DNA of 36,475 nt, taken from NCBI GenBank assembly GCA_902592985.1, contig CACJGR010000008.1:1-36475 (forward strand), written 5' to 3'. The position numbers and the translations under genes were made by a program. The notes beneath the pieces were generated by a model. That model made no database searches. It worked only from the letters and a program-made list of their open reading frames with translations, and was not told where the DNA came from. Source of the DNA: an uncultured Pelagibacteraceae bacterium (lineage in GTDB: Bacteria > Pseudomonadota > Alphaproteobacteria > Pelagibacterales > Pelagibacteraceae). Shown here piece after piece: positions 34,032-36,475 of this stretch (position 1 is its first letter; the number at the start of each line of letters is the position of its first letter).

Positions 34032-35390
34032 TTAACCAGATACTACTTCTCTTGTATTTGAATGGAAAGATTCTTTAAATGGAATATCCACTATAACTGC
34101 ATCAACAGGTTTTCCTGGTGTATCAGAATATTTAGCTGGTAAATGAATCTTATATTTAGCTCCAACTTTGCCTTTTGGAAAGCCATTGGCATTTAATGTT
34201 CCATCAAATGGAACATATCCCATTGCAATATTTTGTTTTTTCTCAGGGTGGTACCAAGGAGAAGTAACAAATCCAACTGGATCACCACCGTCTTCATTTG
34301 AAATCAGCCAAAAGTCAGGAGCGTATTCTTCAATGGGCTTTCCACCTAATTCAAGACCCACCAACTGAAGTTTGTATGGTTTTTTACCTGCTTTGATTTC
34401 ATCTTTCATTTTTTCTAGTGCAGCTTTTCCAACATAGTCAGTTTTTTTATTCCATTCACCCTTACCAGATAAAGAAACCTGATAACCTAAATTACATTGA
34501 AAAGGATTATGTTGTTGATCCATATCTTGTCCCCAAGAAAGGATTCCAGCTTGAATTCTTCTATGGTGAGCAGGGGCAATAACCATTAAGTTATGTTTTT
34601 TTCCTACATCAAGAACAGCATTCCACATATCATCCGCATATAAAGTTGCATTTCTTAAATATATTTCATATCCCGCTTCTCCCGAGAAACCAGATTGCGA
34701 AATTACACAGCTTCTTCCAGCAACTTTAACTTCCGCTAAACCATAGAAAGGCATGTTATCTAAATCAACTTGATCACCAAGCAGATCTTTCATCAGCGCT
34801 TTTGATTTAGGTCCTTGAATTTGTACAGGACAAGCATCAATTTCTTCAACTGTACAATTGAATCTCCCATCAGCATTAACACCTTGAAGATACATGCCAA
34901 TATCTGAGTCCGATAGTGAGAACCAAAACTCATCTTTTGAAATCCTAAGAAGAATTGGATCATTTAAAACTCCCCCATAAGCATTACATAAAATTACATA
35001 TCTAGCTCTCATTGGAGAGATTTTAGTTGCATCTCTAGTTATTACGTAGTCTGTAAACTTTTCTGCATCTGGACCTTTAACTCTTATTTGTCTTTCAACA
35101 GCAACGTTCCACATGGTAACGTGATTAACAATTGCATCATACTCCACCATTGCTCCACCATCTTCTGGTTTAACATAACCCCTAGGATGGTAAACACGAT
35201 TATACACTGTTGCTCTCCAACAGCCTGCTTGCATTGATAAATGCCAATAGGGTGATTTTCTTACTCTTGTTGAAATTAACATTTCAACTTTTGTTGGACC
35301 ACTTTGTCTTAAGTTATATGGAACTTCACGATCAGATTGATCAACTGAAGTAAAATGTTTTAGTTTAGTGTAGTCAAATTCATTAGACAT
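34032..35390 (-). CDS. DmdA/GcvT-like folate-dependent methyltransferase (demethylase)
   Basis: The 452-aa protein belongs to the aminomethyltransferase fold. 'VTMWNVAVERQIRVKGPDAEKFTDYVITRDA' and 'GGVLNDPILLRISKDEFWFSLSDSDI' resemble the corresponding parts of DMSP demethylase DmdA (WDVACERQ and NDPVVLK in Pelagibacter DmdA, from memory). 'QSGFSGEAGYEIYL', 'PAHHRRIQAGILSWGQDMD' and 'NPFQCNLGYQVSL' mark the folate-binding core. It is about 80 aa longer than DmdA (near 370), with an extra N-terminal segment, so I do not call it dmdA. It probably moves a methyl group from an onium or amine substrate to tetrahydrofolate. It overlaps the MetF-like gene by 8 bp and follows an osmolyte permease gene. 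Confidence 0.8.
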   Translation of the reverse strand: MSNEFDYTKLKHFTSVDQSDREVPYNLRQSGPTKVEMLISTRVRKSPYWHLSMQAGCWRATVYNRVYHPRGYVKPEDGGAMVEYDAIVNHVTMWNVAVERQIRVKGPDAEKFTDYVITRDATKISPMRARYVILCNAYGGVLNDPILLRISKDEFWFSLSDSDIGMYLQGVNADGRFNCTVEEIDACPVQIQGPKSKALMKDLLGDQVDLDNMPFYGLAEVKVAGRSCVISQSGFSGEAGYEIYLRNATLYADDMWNAVLDVGKKHNLMVIAPAHHRRIQAGILSWGQDMDQQHNPFQCNLGYQVSLSGKGEWNKKTDYVGKAALEKMKDEIKAGKKPYKLQLVGLELGGKPIEEYAPDFWLISNEDGGDPVGFVTSPWYHPEKKQNIAMGYVPFDGTLNANGFPKGKVGAKYKIHLPAKYSDTPGKPVDAVIVDIPFKESFHSNTREVVSG

Positions 35391-36111
35391 ATTTGTTCTC
35401 CATCAACCACTTGTTTGTTTCCTTCAAGCCGCCGAATGTATAAATGTGGAAAAAATCAGTATGCGATTTAACTTTCCCAATTAAATCATTTGGGTCTTTA
35501 GGTTTCATTAAATCTAACGCCTTACTAAAATTAGACTTAAGAAAGTTTAAGGAATTTTTTGCACCAACAATATTAGCAAATTTTATTAAGCTTGTTATTT
35601 TTAGCGGCCCAGTAATTCCAACATGAACTGGTATTGTTTGTTTTGAAATAAAATCTATGATTGGCTGCGGATCTAATAACCATTGAGTTACTATATAATC
35701 AGCATAAGGCTTTTTATCTTTCATAGCTTTTTCTAAATTTGAATCGGATATATCAGGACTCCCCTCTGGATGTCCAGCAATTCCTATCTTAAGCCCTTCG
35801 AAATATCCTGTTTCCAATATTTGAATTGAACTTTCAAAAATTCCAACTTGGGCATGACTACCCCCGATTACCAAAGCTTGTTTTACCCCGGACTCTTTAC
35901 AACGAGCTACATAGTCGTTTAGTTGTGCTTCATCTGTAATAGATCGAGCTGGAAAATGAGGTACAGGATTAAACCCTTTCTTGGCCAAATCACCAGCCTT
36001 TTTGGCTGTTTCCACATAGTCTCCACCTGGCAGCAATGTAATGTAAACATCTTTAACTTTAGGCAAAGTATCAATATCAGTATGAGGCCCAATTTCTAAA
36101 GAAAAATTCAT
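35383..36111 (-). CDS. Short MetF-like (methylenetetrahydrofolate reductase family) protein
   Basis: At 242 aa this is shorter than MetF (about 290). It aligns along the barrel. 'FSLEIGP' keeps Glu6 where MetF has its catalytic Glu in SFEFFP. 'IGIAGHPEGSPD' corresponds to VAAYPEVHPE. 'YIVTQWLLDP' keeps Gln143. 'FFHIYTFGG' matches FHFYTLNR. The RGD segment of MetF is 'IGGSHA' here, so the Asp120 equivalent is Ser85. A MetF-type enzyme would oxidise 5-methyl-THF made by the neighbouring methyltransferase to 5,10-methylene-THF. The 8-bp overlap with the DmdA-like gene argues for a functional pair. The 76 bp upstream contains no recognisable riboswitch. Confidence 0.75.
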   Translation of the reverse strand: MNFSLEIGPHTDIDTLPKVKDVYITLLPGGDYVETAKKAGDLAKKGFNPVPHFPARSITDEAQLNDYVARCKESGVKQALVIGGSHAQVGIFESSIQILETGYFEGLKIGIAGHPEGSPDISDSNLEKAMKDKKPYADYIVTQWLLDPQPIIDFISKQTIPVHVGITGPLKITSLIKFANIVGAKNSLNFLKSNFSKALDLMKPKDPNDLIGKVKSHTDFFHIYTFGGLKETNKWLMENKYV

Positions 36112-36187
36112 TTTTGGATCTTTATTTATTTTGAAAATTCTGTCTAGAAAAATCGGTGTTTAAGTTAAGTTGAAATGAAGCAGAGAT

Positions 36188-36475
36188 CTATTTTTTTTGT
36201 CCTCTGTGTTTTTGAATTCTACGACCATATTCTTGAGTAATTCTATCAAATATTATCGCCAAAGCTACTATGGCTAAACCATTCAATAATCCTAAAGCTA
36301 GATATTGATTTGAGATTGCTCTTAAAATTGGCACACCTAAGCCCTTAACTCCAATCATGGATGCAATTACGACCATTGCAAGAGCCATCATGATTGTTTG
36401 GTTAACACCAGCAAAAATAGTTGGAAGAGACAAGGGTATTTGAACAGTTGTTAATTTTTGAAAAGGAGTTGCTCC
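36188..36475 (-). CDS. Glycine betaine/choline-type ABC transporter permease, C-terminal part
   Basis: The frame is open to the right edge, giving the last 95 residues of a ProW/ChoW-like permease. It begins within the EAA loop ('GATPFQKLTTVQIPLSLPTI') and continues 'AGVNQTIMMALAMVVIASMIGVKGLG', 'LALGLLNGLAIVALAIIFDRITQEYG' and a basic C-terminus, all typical of osmolyte-importer permeases. Unlike tmoW this looks like a conventional ChoW/ProW end. The ATPase and binding-protein genes should lie beyond the window. Its position 76 bp ahead of the MetF-like/DmdA-like pair suggests the imported onium compound is the demethylation substrate. Confidence 0.87.
   Translation of the reverse strand, partial: GATPFQKLTTVQIPLSLPTIFAGVNQTIMMALAMVVIASMIGVKGLGVPILRAISNQYLALGLLNGLAIVALAIIFDRITQEYGRRIQKHRGQKK

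Noticed and set aside
34032-35390. Naming the 452-aa protein DmdA
   Set aside because: It shares motifs with DMSP demethylase, but it is about 80 residues longer and has a distinct N-terminus, so substrate identity cannot be claimed.
36160-36168. TTAAGTTAA upstream of the MetF-like gene matching half of the tdm palindrome
   Set aside because: At this base composition about two chance copies of such a 9-mer are expected in the window, and the copy here is not palindromic.
36112-36187. Riboswitch (glycine, SAM or THF class) ahead of the MetF-like gene
   Set aside because: The 76-bp interval shows no recognisable paired aptamer core. The short intervals before soxB, fhs and tmoX also lack one.

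Overview
The window is AT-rich, gene-dense DNA. Intergenic gaps are mostly under 100 bp, there are many 1-17 bp overlaps, and no stretch over 300 bp lacks a gene. I see no tRNA, rRNA, insertion sequence or CRISPR array. Gene content and protein style point to a streamlined marine alphaproteobacterium of the SAR11/Pelagibacterales type. This is inference: another low-GC marine alphaproteobacterial group is possible.

Layout. (1) 1-5281, plus strand: C-terminal half of a malyl-CoA lyase, then malate-CoA ligase beta and alpha (mtkA, mtkB) and PEP carboxylase (ppc), which is the acetyl-CoA-forming arm of the serine cycle. (2) 5285-17864: a trimethylamine/TMAO block. It holds TMAO demethylase (tdm) with a small MarR-like regulator directly behind it, a divergent TMAO-binding protein gene (tmoX) closed by a strong terminator, three unknown secreted or membrane genes (one a MORN-repeat protein), then tmoV-tmoW-glycerol kinase-gpsA-small membrane protein as one tight run, and trimethylamine monooxygenase (tmm) convergent to it. 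(3) 17943-26820: an Fe-dependent alcohol dehydrogenase and a class I amidotransferase, formate-tetrahydrofolate ligase (fhs, minus strand), and divergent from it a complete sarcosine-oxidase-type operon soxBDAG. (4) 26900-29886: a lipoprotein, a secreted metallo-beta-lactamase-fold hydrolase and purEK. (5) 30035-33439: a four-gene operon of unknown function (M19-dipeptidase homologue lacking key metal ligands, 553-aa unknown protein, DUF3726 protein, 56-aa zinc-ribbon protein). (6) 33436-36475, minus strand: the end of a glycine betaine/choline-type ABC permease, a short MetF-like protein, a DmdA/GcvT-like methyltransferase and a YIP1-like membrane protein.

How it fits together. Tmm makes TMAO from trimethylamine, TmoXWV imports TMAO, and Tdm cleaves it to dimethylamine and formaldehyde. 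SoxBDAG removes an N-methyl group to the folate pool, Fhs joins that pool to formate, and the DmdA-like/MetF-like pair looks like a further folate-dependent demethylation route for an imported onium compound. The mcl-mtkAB-ppc block could connect C1 and glyoxylate carbon to C4 and acetyl-CoA metabolism. The two most promising undescribed parts are the 30035-33439 operon and the 33436-36475 demethylation module.
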